Source: Priestia filamentosa
Lineage (GTDB): Bacteria; Bacillota; Bacilli; Bacillales; Bacillaceae_H
Assembly (NCBI RefSeq): GCF_900177535.1
Contig: NZ_FXAJ01000003.1
Location: forward strand, 62,001-126,000
DNA: 64,000 bases
Reading direction: 5' to 3'
Part shown: piece after piece, positions 63,581 to 64,000 of the stretch
How the letters are laid out: each line of letters begins with the position of its first letter
How positions within the stretch are numbered: the first letter of the stretch is position 1
Made by a program: the position numbers and the translations under genes
The notes under the pieces: model-generated
What the model saw: only the letters and a program-made list of their open reading frames with translations
The model's database searches: none
Told to the model about the DNA's origin: nothing

Positions 63581-64000
63581 GTGAAAAGCACCTTTTTAGT
63601 GAAAAAGGTACTAAACAATAATGTATTAATTGCCACCCATGATGAATATAAAGAGACCGTCATGATTGGCAAGGGTATAGGTTTTGGGAAAAAAGGCGGA
63701 GAGGAAATTACAGAAACTTCAGCTGAAAAGTTATTTATTTTACACAATGAACGGGAACAAGAACAATATAAAATGTTGCTCACTCAAGTCGATGAGAAAA
63801 TTGTAGTCATTATGAATGATATTATTTCTTATATTCAACAACATGTGAAAACGCCTTTAAATGAGCATATTCATATTAGCCTAACAGACCATATTTCTTT
63901 TGCTATTAAGCGTGTGAAGCAAGGGATGGATATTAATAATCCTTTTTTGCTTGAAACAAAGGTACTTTATCCTACCGAATACGAGCTTGCAAGGCACGTT
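63581..64000 (+). CDS. glcT: Transcription antiterminator GlcT (5' part)
   Basis: GlcT is a BglG-type RNA-binding antiterminator that switches on ptsGHI when glucose is transported. The visible 140 codons cover the N-terminal CAT RNA-binding domain (FLVKKVLNNNVLIATHDEYK, VMIGKGIGFGKKGGEEIT) and the start of PRD1, with the conserved His in NEHIHISLTDHISFAIKR. The GTG start has AAGGAG upstream. The frame is open to the window edge. ptsG should follow outside the window. Confidence 0.92.
   Translation, partial: MKSTFLVKKVLNNNVLIATHDEYKETVMIGKGIGFGKKGGEEITETSAEKLFILHNEREQEQYKMLLTQVDEKIVVIMNDIISYIQQHVKTPLNEHIHISLTDHISFAIKRVKQGMDINNPFLLETKVLYPTEYELARHV

Noticed and set aside
1-64000. Mobile elements, prophage, defence systems, tRNA or rRNA genes
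   Set aside because: No transposase, integrase, terminal repeats, phage structural genes, restriction systems or tRNA-like cloverleafs were seen. The genes are mostly chromosomal housekeeping genes.

Overview
The window is a chromosomal stretch of an AT-rich, aerobic, endospore-forming member of the Bacillaceae. Four things support this. It carries sporulation-type histidine kinases and a Spo0E-like phosphatase. Shine-Dalgarno sequences are strong and GTG and TTG starts are frequent. SAM-I, FMN and preQ1-I riboswitches appear in their classical Bacillus positions. From memory, the gene order ktrD - kinE - ogt - mtnKA/mtnE/mtnWXBD - spo0E-like - kinD - mhqR - clpE - queCDEF - ykvS - glcT follows the B. 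subtilis ykr/ykv region, with many insertions. Cobalamin-dependent MetH and a Priestia (B. megaterium)-like gene set are compatible with that group, but I cannot fix genus or species. I see no rRNA, tRNA, insertion sequence, prophage or CRISPR array.

Layout. 1-4.1 kb: glycolate oxidase glcDF (minus; glcF runs off the left edge) and the K+ transporter subunit ktrD. 4.2-6.3 kb: two tiny overlapping genes and a B12-binding radical SAM protein. 6.5-15.8 kb: lutR, the NAD salvage pair pncB-nadE, the blue-light receptor ytvA, and an L-lactate module (lldP, lutABC). Both lactate promoter regions carry a LutR-type operator, and lldP also has a CcpA cre box inside its promoter. 15.8-26.1 kb: kinE-ogt and the methionine salvage pathway, with SAM riboswitches in front of mtnKA and mtnWXBD. 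26.4-32.4 kb: a Spo0E-like protein, a ZIP metal transporter, a DUF4931 protein, kinD, mhqR and a second membrane sporulation-type kinase. 32.7-38.5 kb: a purely acidic lipoprotein, clpE with two promoters each followed by a CtsR box, an NhaC antiporter, a secreted hydrolase and ykvA. 38.9-41.6 kb: queuosine precursor genes queCDE (preQ1 riboswitch) and queF (own promoter). 41.6-52.9 kb: small conserved Bacillus proteins, a LysM cell wall hydrolase, a metal-ligand-poor alcohol-dehydrogenase-like protein, a secreted 5'-nucleotidase, 3-hydroxybutyrate dehydrogenase, an AtoE-type fatty acid transporter with a small membrane partner, and a HAD phosphatase. 53-58.5 kb: metH and yitJ under a third SAM riboswitch. 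58.7-62.6 kb: ribD-ribE-ribBA-ribH under an FMN riboswitch. 62.6-64 kb: a polytopic membrane protein and the 5' part of glcT, which should precede ptsG outside the window.

The themes are carbon overflow and reuse (glycolate, lactate, hydroxybutyrate; CcpA sites), sulfur and one-carbon metabolism under SAM control, cofactor synthesis (NAD, FMN/FAD, queuosine), and entry into sporulation. Nothing looks like a large mobile or defence island. The most original material is in small genes and regulatory DNA: a two-helix protein coupled to AtoE behind a perfect 12-bp palindrome, a lipoprotein with no basic, aromatic or aliphatic residue beyond Ala in its exported part, a second perfect terminator in the preQ1 leader, and several unannotated proteins of 34 to 58 residues. 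All calls come from reading the sequence and from remembered family features. No database search was run.
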